DNA of 64,000 nucleotides from Hymenobacter lapidarius (GTDB lineage: Bacteria > Bacteroidota > Bacteroidia > Cytophagales > Hymenobacteraceae), in the NCBI RefSeq assembly GCF_001816145.1, contig NZ_MDZB01000153.1, positions 1 through 64,000 on the forward strand. Reading direction: 5' to 3'. Of the stretch, positions 8,278-17,482 are shown piece after piece; position 1 is the first letter of the stretch, and each line of letters opens with the position of its first letter. The notes beneath the pieces are model-generated. The model worked only from the letters and a program-made list of their open reading frames with translations, ran no database searches and had not been told where the DNA came from. The translations under genes and the position numbers were made by a program.

Positions 8278-8838
8278 ATGCTTGAACTTCTGCAAAAGCC
8301 CTGGCCCTGGTACGTGGCCGGGCCCCTGATTGGCCTGACGGTGCCGGCCCTGCTGCTCATCGGCAACAAGGCCCTGGGCATCAGCTCCTCGCTGCGGCAC
8401 GTGTGCGCGGCCTGCATGCCGGCCGGCATTCCCTTCCTCACCTACAACTGGCGGGCCGAAATCTGGAACCTGGTGTTTGTGCTGGGCGTGGCCCTGGGCG
8501 GCTTTATCGGCTACCAGGTGATGGGCCACCCCGATGTGGTGGGCATCTCGCCCGAAACCATCAACGACCTCAAAACCGAGCTGCACCTGACCGATTTCTC
8601 GGGTCTGCTGCCGCACGAGCTGTTTTCGCTTGATGGCCTGGCCAACTGGAAGGGCTGGTTTTTCCTGGTCTTTGGGGGCTTTCTGGTGGGCTTCGGCACG
8701 CGCTACGCTGGCGGCTGCACCTCGGGCCACGCCATTTCGGGCCTCTCAAACCTGCAGTGGGCGTCGCTGGTGGCCGTTATCGGCTTCTTTGCCGGCGGCC
8801 TGCTGATGACCTGGGTGGTTTATCCGATGATGTTTTAA
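8278..8838 (+). CDS. YeeE/YedE (TsuA-like) sulfur transporter, first half
   Basis: A 186-residue membrane protein homologous to the first half of the thiosulfate transporter TsuA/YeeE. The conserved Cys lies in [17 protein letters not shown], a Gly-rich re-entrant loop thought to relay thiosulfate by transient S-S contact. Hydrophobic stretches are at about 10-30, 60-80, 120-145 and 160-185. It is followed after 17 bp by the second half as a separate gene, so the transporter is a two-subunit form. It should bring thiosulfate or a related sulfur species into the cytoplasm. Confidence 0.88.
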   Translation: MLELLQKPWPWYVAGPLIGLTVPALLLIGNKALGISSSLRHVCAACMPAGIPFLTYNWRAEIWNLVFVLGVALGGFIGYQVMGHPDVVGISPETINDLKTELHLTDFSGLLPHELFSLDGLANWKGWFFLVFGGFLVGFGTRYAGGCTSGHAISGLSNLQWASLVAVIGFFAGGLLMTWVVYPMMF

Positions 8839-8855
8839 TTATACTTTCTGACCCC

Positions 8856-9266
8856 ATGAAACACTTTAAGTATCTGGTGTTGGGCACGTTGTTCGGCATC
8901 ATTCTCACCAAAAGCGAAGTCATCAGCTGGTTCCGGATTCAGGAAATGTTCCGCTTCCAGGCCTTCCACATGTACGGCGTCATTGGCTCGGCCATTGTGG
9001 TGGGCATTATCTCGATTCAGCTCATCAAGCGCAACCGCCTGAAAAGCATCGACGGCGAAGAAATTAAGCTCGCCGACAAGAAATTCAACCACGGCATCTG
9101 GATTGGCGGCTTCATTTTCGGAGTGGGCTGGGCCATTACCGGGGCCTGCCCCGGCCCGCTGTTTGCCCAGTTGGGCAGCGGCGTAGGCGCAGCGGCCGTG
9201 ATGATTGTAGCGGCCCTGGCCGGCACCTGGACCTACAGCGCCTTGCGCGAAAAGCTACCCTACTAA
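8856..9266 (+). CDS. YeeE/YedE (TsuA-like) sulfur transporter, second half
   Basis: A 136-residue membrane protein, partner of the preceding gene. The second conserved Cys lies in GWAITGACPGPLFAQLGSG, the mirror of the loop in the first half. Four hydrophobic helices are visible. I chose the ATG at 8856 (MKHFKYLVLG); the frame remains open into the previous gene but has no family similarity there. It lies 17 bp after its partner, in the same operon. Two decayed sulfur genes follow. Confidence 0.88.
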   Translation: MKHFKYLVLGTLFGIILTKSEVISWFRIQEMFRFQAFHMYGVIGSAIVVGIISIQLIKRNRLKSIDGEEIKLADKKFNHGIWIGGFIFGVGWAITGACPGPLFAQLGSGVGAAAVMIVAALAGTWTYSALREKLPY

Positions 9267-9297
9267 TTTCTCCCCCACTAACTCGACCCTACCAACC

Positions 9298-9775
9298 ATG
9301 AAACCCACGGAAGGACGGGTACAGCAGCTGCCCCAACTGGTGCGCTTGCTAATGCTGCTGACCGCGGCCGTGCTCCTGGTCCTCATGGTGGTGCTCACCC
9401 AACCCTACGGGCCGGCTCCGGCCGCGCCCGAAGTGATAGCCAACGAAGCTACCGACGGCCCGCCGCTGCCCGGCAGCTACCGCCACCCCGCCGCCCCGAC
9501 ACGGCCACTATTCCGCGCACGGCCGCCGGCCGCCAGATTCGCTACGGCCGCAAGCTGATTGCCAACACGGCGCAGTACCTGGGTCCAGCGGGCTCGGTAG
9601 CTCACCAACAAGCAGGCCTGGGACGTGGCGGCTTTCGTGAACTCGCAGCCCCGCCCCCATCTTTCTGCCCAACGCGACTGGCCGGACATCAGCGAAAAGC
9701 CGGTAGACCATCCGTTTGGTCCCTACCCCGATGCGTTTTCGGCGCGGCAGCACAAATACGGGCCGTGGCAGCCAG
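9298..9775 (+). pseudogene. Remnant of a thiosulfate-dehydrogenase-like diheme cytochrome c
   Basis: The ATG at 9298 starts a frame with a hydrophobic signal segment (LLMLLTAAVLLVLMVV). A frameshift near 9497 moves the reading to PDTATIPRTAAGRQIRYGRK and LIANTAQYLGPAGSVA. The sequence then jumps directly to NKQAWDVAAFVNSQPRP and KPVDHPFGPYPDAFSARQHK, which is the C-terminal end of this type of cytochrome. The whole heme-binding core with its CxxCH motifs is missing, removed by an internal deletion near 9600. Intact TsdA-type proteins oxidise thiosulfate in the periplasm. The identification rests on remembered family motifs. Confidence 0.7.
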
Positions 9776-9946
9776 CCCTACGAGGCCGATGTGCTGGCGG
9801 GCGTGGTTCTGGCCCAGTGCGAGAACTCAACGAAGGCCTACAAGCTGACGAAAGATGACATGCTGCCCTACATTTCCGTGGTGCCCACCGGCAACGGCAA
9901 GCTGATTATCCGTCAGGCCGAGGGCGGGGCGCTGGTGCATCCGTAA
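9776..9946 (+). pseudogene. Remnant of a DsrE-family sulfur-carrier protein
   Basis: After the cytochrome remnant the frame changes again. PYEADVLAGVVLAQCENS, KAYKLTKDDMLPYISVVPTG and NGKLIIRQAEGGALVHP resemble the C-terminal half of DsrE/DsrF-like proteins, with the conserved Cys in AQCENS. The N-terminal half is absent, so a deletion fused it to the cytochrome remnant. It cannot be functional in this form. Confidence 0.6.
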
Positions 9947-10089
9947 TGGGCGTGCGGGTTTAGAACGGTCCTACTGAGGGCCCCGCCGCGTTGCCAACGA
10001 CGGGCCATGCGCCCTGCGAAAATGCGCACAAGGCTTCTTCAACCCGAAATTTGACCTCACCTTTGAGGTCTATTTCCAAGCACCCCGGG

Positions 10090-12132
10090 ATGAACGCAAC
10101 GCAGCAGGAAGAAAAAGAATACCTGGAAGAAATTAAGGAGAAGCTGACGCTGGCCATTCGGCGGATAGACGGCTCGGTGCGGCAATATTCGGAGGAGCTG
10201 CGGGAGAAAAAGGAGTACATCCACGAGCACCAGTCCGGCATGGACGATGCCGACATGGTGGCGGCCGGCCAGTCCATTGACCGCATGGCGTTTACGGGGG
10301 AAGCCGCCGTTGGCCAGAAGCGGAAGCTCCTCAAGCTGGGGCAGTCGCCCTACTTTGGCCGCATCGACTTTGCGCCCCAGGGCAAGGACAAATTACCCGT
10401 GTACATCGGGGTATATTCCTTTATGGACGAGCAGCGGCGGGGCCTCATCTACGATTGGCGGGCGCCGGTGTCGTCCATGTTCTACGACTTTGAGCTGGGC
10501 GACGCCTCCTTCACCACGCCCTCCGGCGTGGTTAGTGGCACCATCGACCTCAAGCGGCAGTACAAAATCCGGGACGGCCGCCTGGAGTTCATGATTGAAA
10601 ACGACGTGAACATTCACGACGACGTGCTGCAGCGCGAGCTGGCCAAGTCCTCCGACGACAAGATGAAGAACATCGTCGCGACCATCCAGCGCGACCAGAA
10701 CGCGGTGATTCGCAACGAAACCGCGCCGGTAATGGTCATTCAGGGCGTGGCCGGCTCGGGCAAAACATCCATTGCCCTGCACCGCATTGCGTTCCTGCTC
10801 TACCGCTACCGGGATACCATCGCGGCCAAGGATGTGCTCATCATCTCGCCCAATAAAGTCTTCGCCGACTACATTTCCAACGTGCTGCCCGAGCTGGGCG
10901 AAGAGCACATTCCGGAGCTGGGCATGGAAGAGCTGGCCGCCGATTTGCTCGACCACCGGTACCAGTTCCAGACCTTTTTCGAGCAGGTATCGGCGCTGCT
11001 GGACAGCCACAACGCGGCGTTTATTGAGCGCATCCGCTTCAAATCGTCGTTCGAGTTTCTCAGCCAGCTCAACCAGTACCTGCTCCACGTTGAGAACACC
11101 TACTTCACGGTCACCGAGCTGCGGGTAGGCAACCTCACCGTGCCCCTGCCGTTCCTGCTGGCCCGCTTCAAAACCTACCACCGGGTGCCGCTCCTGAAGC
11201 GGTTTGCGCTGGTGGCCGAGGACGTGCGCACCTACGTGCGCGACGCCACCCGCCGAAAGCTAACTGGGCAGGAGAAATCCCGGATTGGGGAGGCCATTCC
11301 GCGCATGTTCAAGTTCCACCAGGTGCTGGACCTCTACCGGGACTTTTTCCGCTGGGTGGGCCGGCCCGAGCTGCTGCGCATCGACCACCGCCAGCACCTG
11401 GAATACGCCGACGTTTTTGCCCTGATTTACCTGCACCTGCGCCTGGAAGGCATCAGCGCCTACGCCCACGTGAAGCACTTGCTGGTGGACGAGATGCAGG
11501 ACTACACGCCCGTGCAGTACGCCGTGCTGTCCCGCCTGTTTTTGTGCAACAAAACCATTCTGGGCGATGTCAGCCAGACAGTGAATCCGTACAGCTCTTC
11601 CTCGGCCGAAACCATTGAGCGCGTGTTCCCGGAAGCCGATGTGGTGAAACTGTACCGCAGCTACCGCTCCACCGTCGAGATTACGGCCTTCACCCAGCGC
11701 ATCACCCCCAACCCGCGCATCATCCCGCTGGAACGGCACGGGCAGGAGCCCGTAGTGGCGCGCTTCGCGAGCAAAGAAGAGGAGCTGCAGGCCATCCAGC
11801 GGCTGGTTGCGGCCTTCCCAAGCTCCGAAAACCAATCCCTGGGCATCATCTGCAAAACCCTGCGGCAGGCCGAGGAAGTGCACGCGGCGCTGGACGCCGC
11901 TGGCGTCTACCTGCTCACCGACGAGTCCACGCTCTTCAAGGAGGGCATCATCATCACCACGGCCCACCTGGCGAAGGGCCTGGAGTTTGACGCCGTGATT
12001 GTGCCCTTCGCCTCCGCCCATAATTATAAAACGGAGGTCGATAAAAGCATGCTCTACGTGGCGTGCACCCGGGCCATGCACCAGCTCACGCTAACGCATT
12101 CAGGCACTGTCACCGGGTTTTTATCTGCTTAA
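10090..12132 (+). CDS. helD: UvrD/Rep-family helicase of the HelD type
   Basis: A superfamily 1 ATPase of about 680 residues. An N-terminal coiled-coil arm (EEKEYLEEIKEKLTLAIRR) is followed by the Walker A motif GVAGSGKTS near residue 220, a long insertion, the Walker B motif LLVDEMQD near 466, and late motifs such as LYRSYRSTVEIT and ITTAHLAKGLEFDAVIVP. This arrangement is typical of HelD, which binds RNA polymerase and releases stalled complexes, rather than of UvrD. I chose the ATG at 10090 because the 33 residues before it look like non-coding read-through. It is single, with no operon partner. Confidence 0.85.
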   Translation: MNATQQEEKEYLEEIKEKLTLAIRRIDGSVRQYSEELREKKEYIHEHQSGMDDADMVAAGQSIDRMAFTGEAAVGQKRKLLKLGQSPYFGRIDFAPQGKDKLPVYIGVYSFMDEQRRGLIYDWRAPVSSMFYDFELGDASFTTPSGVVSGTIDLKRQYKIRDGRLEFMIENDVNIHDDVLQRELAKSSDDKMKNIVATIQRDQNAVIRNETAPVMVIQGVAGSGKTSIALHRIAFLLYRYRDTIAAKDVLIISPNKVFADYISNVLPELGEEHIPELGMEELAADLLDHRYQFQTFFEQVSALLDSHNAAFIERIRFKSSFEFLSQLNQYLLHVENTYFTVTELRVGNLTVPLPFLLARFKTYHRVPLLKRFALVAEDVRTYVRDATRRKLTGQEKSRIGEAIPRMFKFHQVLDLYRDFFRWVGRPELLRIDHRQHLEYADVFALIYLHLRLEGISAYAHVKHLLVDEMQDYTPVQYAVLSRLFLCNKTILGDVSQTVNPYSSSSAETIERVFPEADVVKLYRSYRSTVEITAFTQRITPNPRIIPLERHGQEPVVARFASKEEELQAIQRLVAAFPSSENQSLGIICKTLRQAEEVHAALDAAGVYLLTDESTLFKEGIIITTAHLAKGLEFDAVIVPFASAHNYKTEVDKSMLYVACTRAMHQLTLTHSGTVTGFLSA

Positions 12133-12365
12133 AACGCAGTGGCTCCGGCCGCCCCCCTTTGGCGAAACATTAGGGAAGACGTGCCGGTATGCTTCCTGAA
12201 AAAGTAGTGGCAGCAGGTGGGGGTCGAAGCCCCGGCCTGCGCCATTTCACGCACCTACCAATACTGGTGCAGCAGCCAGGACTTGGCTGATGAGGCGCCC
12301 GACAGCAACTGCCGTGCCAGCCAGCCCCCTTGACCAGCGCCCTTCGCGCCTAAAAAACTACCCCC
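12133..12365. other. Gap between helD and the amine oxidase gene
   Basis: No intact gene is present. The minus strand has a short open stretch (12160-12230) that translates to protein-like sequence such as LLPLLFQEAYRHVFPNV, possibly a fragment of a lost gene. I could not identify it. Confidence 0.3.
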
Positions 12366-13490
12366 TTGAAAGAAGAATCTTTGACGGCCCCGGCGCCGGC
12401 GTTACCTGTCATCATCATTGGCGCCGGCTTGGCGGGCCTCACGGTGGCCCGGGCCCTGCACGCGACCGGCCGCGCGGTGCTGGTGCTCGAAGCCCGGGAC
12501 CGGGTGGGCGGGCGCACCCTGGCCGTTTCCGCGCTGCCCGGCTCGGCCGAAGCCGAAGGGCTGGACCTGGGCGCCACCTGGGGCTGGTCGCATCACCCCT
12601 ACCTGATGGAACTGTGCCAGGAGCTGGGCCTGCAGCCCTTTGTGCAGCCCAGCACCGGCGCCACGGCGTATGAAACGGTGGCTGGCACGCATCACCTGCC
12701 GCAGCACCCGTCCGGCTCCACGGGCTACCTGCGCCTGCCGGGTGGGGCGGCAGCCCTTTGCCGCACGCTGGCCCGGCAGCTGCCCGCCGGAAGCCTGCTG
12801 ATTAATGCGCGGGTGACGCAGCTGCACGCCCCGGCCGGCCACCCAACCATCACGGTTGAGGTGCAGCACGAAGGCGGCCCGCGCACCTATCGGGGTTCGG
12901 CCGTGGTAGTGGCCCTGCCGCCGCGCCTGGCGGCGCACAGCCTGCAGTTTGCGCCGGGCTTACCGGCGGCGCTGCAGCAGGCATTGCGGGAAGTGCCCAC
13001 CTGGATGGCCTATTCAATGAAAGCGGTGGCCGTGTACGCCACCCCCTTCTGGCGCGCAGCCGGCTGGTCCGGGTTTGGGGCCAGCCAGCTGGGGCCGCTG
13101 GGCGAAATCCACGATGCCTCCCCGGCAACTGGCCCGCTGGGGGCTTTGTTTGGCTTCTTCGCGCCGATGCACCCGCTGCGGAACGCGCCGCTCGCGCAGC
13201 GGCAGGCAGCCGTGGTGCAGCAGCTGGGCCGCCTGTTTGGCCCGGCCGCCCTGCAGCCGCTGGCCTACCACGAGCTGGACTGGAGCCAGGAGCCGCTGAC
13301 CAGCATTCCCGGCGATGAGCAATTCCCCGACCAGATTCCCCTGCAGGGCCCGGCCCGGCTGCGCCAGCCCTATTGGGACGGCCGGCTGTACTGGGCCGGG
13401 GCCGAAACGTCCGTCAGCGAATGGGGCCGGCTGGATGGCGCCATTGAGTCCGGGCAATGGGCGGCTGCGCAGGTACTGAAGGCCCAGTAG
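12366..13490 (+). CDS. FAD-dependent amine oxidase-like flavoprotein
   Basis: A 374-residue protein with the N-terminal dinucleotide-binding motif IIIGAGLAGLTVARAL followed by VLEARDRVGGRT, the monoamine oxidase/phytoene desaturase signature. Near the C-terminus LYWAGAETSVSEWGRLDGA matches the FAD-pyrophosphate-binding end of flavin amine oxidases. The substrate cannot be predicted. It is somewhat shorter than typical monoamine oxidases (about 450 residues). The only plausible start is the TTG at 12366, because no ATG precedes the FAD motif. It is monocistronic and convergent with the SulP gene. Confidence 0.82.
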   Translation: MKEESLTAPAPALPVIIIGAGLAGLTVARALHATGRAVLVLEARDRVGGRTLAVSALPGSAEAEGLDLGATWGWSHHPYLMELCQELGLQPFVQPSTGATAYETVAGTHHLPQHPSGSTGYLRLPGGAAALCRTLARQLPAGSLLINARVTQLHAPAGHPTITVEVQHEGGPRTYRGSAVVVALPPRLAAHSLQFAPGLPAALQQALREVPTWMAYSMKAVAVYATPFWRAAGWSGFGASQLGPLGEIHDASPATGPLGALFGFFAPMHPLRNAPLAQRQAAVVQQLGRLFGPAALQPLAYHELDWSQEPLTSIPGDEQFPDQIPLQGPARLRQPYWDGRLYWAGAETSVSEWGRLDGAIESGQWAAAQVLKAQ

Positions 13491-13563
13491 CGGCAGCGGA
13501 ACCCGCTTATACCCTGCTGAGCCGGGCAAAGCAGCACTTATGCAGGCAGGCCCGGGTAGCCGG

Positions 13564-15108
13564 CTAATACGTGCGGTTGGCTCCGGCCACGGTATAGAGC
13601 GGGTCTTCCAGAATGCTCACCTCGATGATGGAGCTGGCCTTGCCCAGCAGCTTGCGGCAGTCGGGGCTGAGATGGCGCAGGTGCACGGTTTTGCCGGCCC
13701 GGTGGTAGCGCTCCGTGAGCTTGTGCAGGGCGTCAATGGCCGACATGTCGGCCACGCGGCTGTCCCGGAAGTCGATAACGACCTGGGGCGGGTCGCCGGC
13801 CACGTCGAACTTCTCCCCGAAAGCCTGCACCGAGCCGAAGAACAGGGGGCCGAAGATTTCGTAGTGGCGCACCCCGGCCTCGTCCACGTGCTTGCGGGCG
13901 CGGATGCGTTTGGCGTTTTCCCAGGCAAAGGCCAGGGCCGACACCACCACGCCCAGCAGCACGGCCAGCGCCAGGTTTTGCGAAACAGCCGTGACCAGGG
14001 TCACCAGCAGCATCACCAGCACATCGGTGCGGGGCATGCGCCGCAGAATGCGCAGGCTGGCCCACTCGAAGGTGCCGATGACGACCATGAACATCACCCC
14101 CACCAGCGCGGCCAGCGGCAGCCGCTCAATCACGGGGGCGCCCACTACCACAAACAGGGCCAGCGCCCCGGCGGCCACCACGCCCGAGAGCCGCCCCCGG
14201 CCCCGCGACTCCAGGTTGACCATGGTCTGGCCAATCATGGCGCAGCCGCCCATGCCCCCGCTGAAGCCCGACGCCACGTTGGCCAGGCCCTGGGCCACGC
14301 AGTCCTTATTGCCCCGCCCGCGGGTATCGGTCATCTCATCCACTACCGTGAGGGTGAGCAGGCTCTCGGTGAGCCCCACCAGCGCCATGATGACGGCGTA
14401 GGGCAGCACCACCCCCAGGGCCTGCCAGGTGAGGGGCAGCTGCGGCAGGTGAAAGGTGGGCAGCCCGCCCGCAATGGAGGCAATGTCGCCCACCGACTTG
14501 GTTGCTATCCCGCCCCCAATCACGAGGGCCGACACCGCCGCGATGGCCACCAGCGAGGCCGGCACGGCCTTGGTGAGCCGGGGCAGCCCGTACACAATGG
14601 CCATGGTGAGGGCCACCAGCCCCGCCATAAGCAGCAGCGGACCGCCCGAGAGCCACTGCTCGGCCCCGGCCGCATCGCGCACCTTGAACTGCTCCAGCTG
14701 CGCCATAAAGATTATCAGGGCCAGGCCGTTGACGAAGCCGTACACCACCGGTTGGGGCACCAGGCGGATGAACTTGCCCAGCCGCAGCAGCCCGATGCCG
14801 ATTTGGAGCAGGCCCATGAGCACCACCGCCGCGAAGAGATACTCCACGCCGTGCGTGGCCACCAGGCTCACAATAACCACGGCTACCGAGCCCGCCGCCC
14901 CCGAAATCATGCCCGGCCGGCCACCAAACACACTCGTTACCAGGCAAATAATAAAGGCCGAACCAATGCCCACCAACGGGCTGATGTGGGCCAGCAGCGC
15001 AAACGCCACCACCTCGGGCACCAGGGCCAGGGCCGTGGTGAGCCCCGCCAGGACTTCATCTTTCACATTGACGGTGTACTGCTGGAAATAGGAAGCAACT
15101 CGGGACAT
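13564..15108 (-). CDS. SulP-family anion transporter with STAS domain
   Basis: An inner-membrane transporter of about 514 residues. About ten to twelve hydrophobic segments begin with DEVLAGLTTALALVPEVVAFAL, the SulP signature near residue 15. A C-terminal STAS domain starts at about residue 400 (HYEIFGPLFFGSVQAF) and contains VIDFRDSRVADMSAIDAL. SulP proteins carry sulfate, bicarbonate, chloride or organic anions; the sulfur island is about 4 kb away but not in the same operon. I chose the ATG at 15108; the frame remains open for 74 non-homologous codons upstream. A consensus -7 element lies at 15242-15249. Confidence 0.88.
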   Translation of the reverse strand: MSRVASYFQQYTVNVKDEVLAGLTTALALVPEVVAFALLAHISPLVGIGSAFIICLVTSVFGGRPGMISGAAGSVAVVIVSLVATHGVEYLFAAVVLMGLLQIGIGLLRLGKFIRLVPQPVVYGFVNGLALIIFMAQLEQFKVRDAAGAEQWLSGGPLLLMAGLVALTMAIVYGLPRLTKAVPASLVAIAAVSALVIGGGIATKSVGDIASIAGGLPTFHLPQLPLTWQALGVVLPYAVIMALVGLTESLLTLTVVDEMTDTRGRGNKDCVAQGLANVASGFSGGMGGCAMIGQTMVNLESRGRGRLSGVVAAGALALFVVVGAPVIERLPLAALVGVMFMVVIGTFEWASLRILRRMPRTDVLVMLLVTLVTAVSQNLALAVLLGVVVSALAFAWENAKRIRARKHVDEAGVRHYEIFGPLFFGSVQAFGEKFDVAGDPPQVVIDFRDSRVADMSAIDALHKLTERYHRAGKTVHLRHLSPDCRKLLGKASSIIEVSILEDPLYTVAGANRTY

Positions 15109-15129
15109 AAACACACTGAAACGGGCCAA

Positions 15130-15160
15130 AAGAAAAGCCGCACCCGTCCGGCAGGACGGG
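15130..15160 (-). promoter_or_regulatory. Possible attenuator hairpin in the sulP leader
   Basis: On the minus strand the arms CCCGTCC and GGACGGG, with loop TGCC, are followed by GCGGCTTTTCTTTT. This resembles an intrinsic terminator inside the predicted sulP leader, between the -7 element at 15242-15249 and the start at 15108. Attenuation is a hypothesis. Confidence 0.3.
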
Positions 15161-15241
15161 GCGGCAGAAGCTATGCTACGCCAGTGGTGGAAGTGGGGCG
15201 AGCTTGAAGAAGGAGCCGGCGAAAAACGCCAATGCGAGGGG

Positions 15242-15249
15242 CAAAGGTA
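15242..15249 (-). promoter_or_regulatory. Bacteroidota-type -7 element upstream of sulP
   Basis: Read on the minus strand, TACCTTTG is a full match to TAnnTTTG. It would give a leader of about 125 nt. No strong -33 element is visible. Confidence 0.45.
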
Positions 15250-15473
15250 CGGCCGAAGAGTGCTGCGCCAGGCAGCACAACGCGCCTTTGCTATTTCCCG
15301 CAAAGCGACAGCAGCCTGTTTGAAGACCACAGCACGACCACCGGAAATTCGAGCCCGGGCAGCAGGCCAGGCAATTTGAGCTGGCCGCGCCGTCCGTCTG
15401 CGCGAGCAGTCAAATCCGTATTTATACCCGCAATTTCCGGGTATCTACGCCCGGCGGCCTGCGTAAAGCAGGC

Positions 15474-16079
15474 ATGCCCACGCCTTCATTCAATAGCATT
15501 GCCCAACGCCGCCGCGCCGTGGCCTTTGCTGTCGCCCTCACGAGTGGAACCACGCTCGCCCCCCAGCGCTACGAGCGCGACCTGCTGGCCCTGTTCGAAG
15601 CCGGCATTCTGGACCTGGACGAGGTGAGCGGGCTGCTGGACCAAAGCATCTACCAAATCTTCTACCACAGCCGCGCTACCCAACCCCCAAGCGAAGACCA
15701 CCTACGGGCCCTGCTGGAACAGTCGGAACGCAGCAACGCCCGCCATCAGATTACGGGCCTGCTGCTCTACAGCGACGGCCGCTACGTGCAGGTGCTCGAA
15801 GGCGCCCGGAACGATGTGGAAGCCCTTTACGCCCGCATTTGCTGCGACCCGCGCCACCAGCAGGTGGTGACCGTGAGCGAAGGCCCCGGCCCCAGGCGGC
15901 TATTTGCCGACTGGAACATGGGCTTTGGGCACGTGGCAGCGCCGGAAGTCGACCGGGTGCTCGACGCCGTACTGGCCCCGCACCCGCCCACTGGTTTGCG
16001 CATGGAGAATGCCCACTTGCAGGCCCTGCTCGAGGCCTTTGCCCCTGGTGCAGCAACTATTTGCCCCCAACCGGACTAG
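15474..16079 (+). CDS. BLUF-domain blue-light photoreceptor, first copy
   Basis: A 201-residue protein with an N-terminal extension of about 57 residues (RYERDLLALFEAG, VSGLLDQS) and a BLUF flavin-binding domain. The photoactive residues are present: Tyr64 in IYQIFYHSR, Asn88 in SNARHQITG, Gln106 in YVQVLEG, and Trp147/Met149 in DWNMGF. Such proteins bind FAD and switch hydrogen bonding on blue light. No output domain is attached, so it probably signals through a partner. A paralogue with the same N-terminal extension is at 17870, and a GAF protein follows directly. Confidence 0.9.
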   Translation: MPTPSFNSIAQRRRAVAFAVALTSGTTLAPQRYERDLLALFEAGILDLDEVSGLLDQSIYQIFYHSRATQPPSEDHLRALLEQSERSNARHQITGLLLYSDGRYVQVLEGARNDVEALYARICCDPRHQQVVTVSEGPGPRRLFADWNMGFGHVAAPEVDRVLDAVLAPHPPTGLRMENAHLQALLEAFAPGAATICPQPD

Positions 16080-16196
16080 CCGCTGCGCAGCCGCCTTGCT
16101 TAGGCTCGGAGCATTTCGGCGGTAAACGGACGGGCATGTCCCGCAAATACCGAGCGCCGGAGTGCGGTTTACGTATAAGGGCTTTTGCTTAAGCCC

Positions 16197-16745
16197 ATGC
16201 ATCCTGCTGCCCCCTTGCTCGAGCTCGAAGCCGCCTTGGCGGCCGATGCGCCCCCAGCCGAAGCCCTGCAATGCGCCCTCGACCTGGTGGGCCCGCACCT
16301 GCGCGCCGACCGGTGCTTTCTGTACGTGCGCGACCCGGCCCAGGGCCGCGGCCGCATTGCCTTCGTCTGGCGCCTCGACGAGGCCGTGCCCGACCCGCGC
16401 CACGACTGGCAAGCCGACACCGGCGACCTGCCCATAGAAGACCCGCTCTTCCGGGCCGCGCTGGCCGCCGCGCCCGCCGTGTTTGTCGATGACGTGACCG
16501 AAGCCGGCCCCGACGTGCTCAATCAGGAATTTGAGCGCCGCACCTTTGGCCATCGGGCCCTGGTGCACGCCCACATCACCCACCACGAGCAGCTCTGGGG
16601 CATTCTGCAGCCCTGCGTGTTTGGCCACCCCCGCCACTGGACCGCCGCCGAACGCGACTACGTGGATGCAGCCGTGCCGCTGTTTCTGCCCGTGGTGCAG
16701 GCCTATATGCGGGCGCAAAGCCGGGAAGTAGCCGTTCAAAAGTAA
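16197..16745 (+). CDS. GAF-domain protein
   Basis: A protein of about 182 residues consisting of one GAF sensor domain. It has the N-terminal helix PPAEALQCALDLVGPHLRADRC, the strand FLYVRDP, and a later core AVFVDDVTEAG and ALVHAHITHHEQLWGIL. No kinase or cyclase output is fused. The presence of a ligand or bilin is unknown; the one Cys at DRCFLYV does not sit in a known bilin-attachment motif. I chose the ATG at 16197 over a TTG at 16185. Its position between two BLUF genes suggests a shared light- or redox-response pathway. Confidence 0.8.
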   Translation: MHPAAPLLELEAALAADAPPAEALQCALDLVGPHLRADRCFLYVRDPAQGRGRIAFVWRLDEAVPDPRHDWQADTGDLPIEDPLFRAALAAAPAVFVDDVTEAGPDVLNQEFERRTFGHRALVHAHITHHEQLWGILQPCVFGHPRHWTAAERDYVDAAVPLFLPVVQAYMRAQSREVAVQK

Positions 16746-17056
16746 TTGGGTCGCCAGTCATTGGTCAATTGCTCAACCAGCAGCTAACAACGAGCAACTG
16801 ACAGCTGTTGCCTGACAGCTGAGTAGGCCTAGTAAAGGCGTGAAGTTCGGCTCTGGTTCGACGGCCGGATGCACCGGCCAATGGCAAAAAACGCCGTTGC
16901 ACCCAGTGGCCAGTTTGGCGCGCCTGCCCGCGCCGCGCCAACTCTTTCAACTTCCTAAACAAACAGCGCGAATGCGGCTTTACGCACCATCCGGGGCGAC
17001 ATTCGCCGTGCTGGTTCGTACGTTTGTGCCACTATTGCCCTGTTGTTGTCTACTTT
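16746..17056. other. Gap between the GAF gene and the STAS-like gene
   Basis: No gene was found. The first part (about 16760-16815) holds AACAACGAGCAACTGACAGC-type sequence, similar to repeat sequence seen near 62890-63056. I see no other structure. Confidence 0.35.
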
Positions 17057-17482
17057 ATGCCCCCTGCTTCGTTACGATTATTTTTTGAAAACTCCGTCGG
17101 CCAGGTCCTCGCCCAGGCGCTGCCCGTAGGCGGTTATGTGATAGTAAAGCACAATCCCGGCCCGCGCCGCTTTGCCGATGTGCAAACCCTGCTCGGCCAA
17201 GCTAAACTGCTGCTGGCCAAACGCGAATGGCACAAGATACTGGGCGACCATCGGATGATGGTGCCCTTTACCACGGAAGAGGAAACCTGGATTACCGAGC
17301 TCTGGCTCAACACCTCCCAGCCGCGTCGCCACCCCTTGTTTGGGGCCGTGCTGCTACCGGCAGAAGCGTTTGCCCAGCTGCCGGCCGAAGTAGCCGCTGC
17401 CACCGCCCAGGCGGCAGCCATGACCTACCGGCTCTTCGATGACCCCGGCCTGGCACGGGCGTGGCTTGAGGAGATGGTATAA
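17057..17482 (+). CDS. Small STAS/SpoIIAA-like protein (hypothetical)
   Basis: A protein of about 141 residues (MPPASLRLFFENSVGQVL start) with no signal peptide. It has alternating strands and helices, for example GGYVIVKHNPGPRRFADV and LLLAKREWHKILGDHRMMVPF, ending EVAAATAQAAAMTYRLFDD-(x)-AWLEEM. The pattern recalls the single-domain STAS/SpoIIAA-like proteins common in Hymenobacteraceae, such as the one at 41023. The match is weak and the function unknown. It lies between the two BLUF genes and is co-directional with them. I chose the ATG at 17057; the frame is open from 17024. Confidence 0.55.
   Translation: MPPASLRLFFENSVGQVLAQALPVGGYVIVKHNPGPRRFADVQTLLGQAKLLLAKREWHKILGDHRMMVPFTTEEETWITELWLNTSQPRRHPLFGAVLLPAEAFAQLPAEVAAATAQAAAMTYRLFDDPGLARAWLEEMV

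Larger units (their letters stand above)
15109..15473. other. Intergenic region between sulP and the first BLUF gene
   Basis: This region separates two divergent genes. It carries the sulP -7 element and leader hairpin described separately. The BLUF side shows no clear promoter motif. There is no credible coding sequence. Confidence 0.5.

Noticed and set aside
12205..12245. tRNA-like GGGGGTCGAAGCCCC stem
   Set aside because: No acceptor stem, anticodon arm or GTTCGAATC loop surrounds it.
13540..15207. A 555-codon plus-strand open frame opposite sulP
   Set aside because: The translation is His/Gln/Gly/Arg-rich and featureless; the minus strand encodes a clear SulP transporter.
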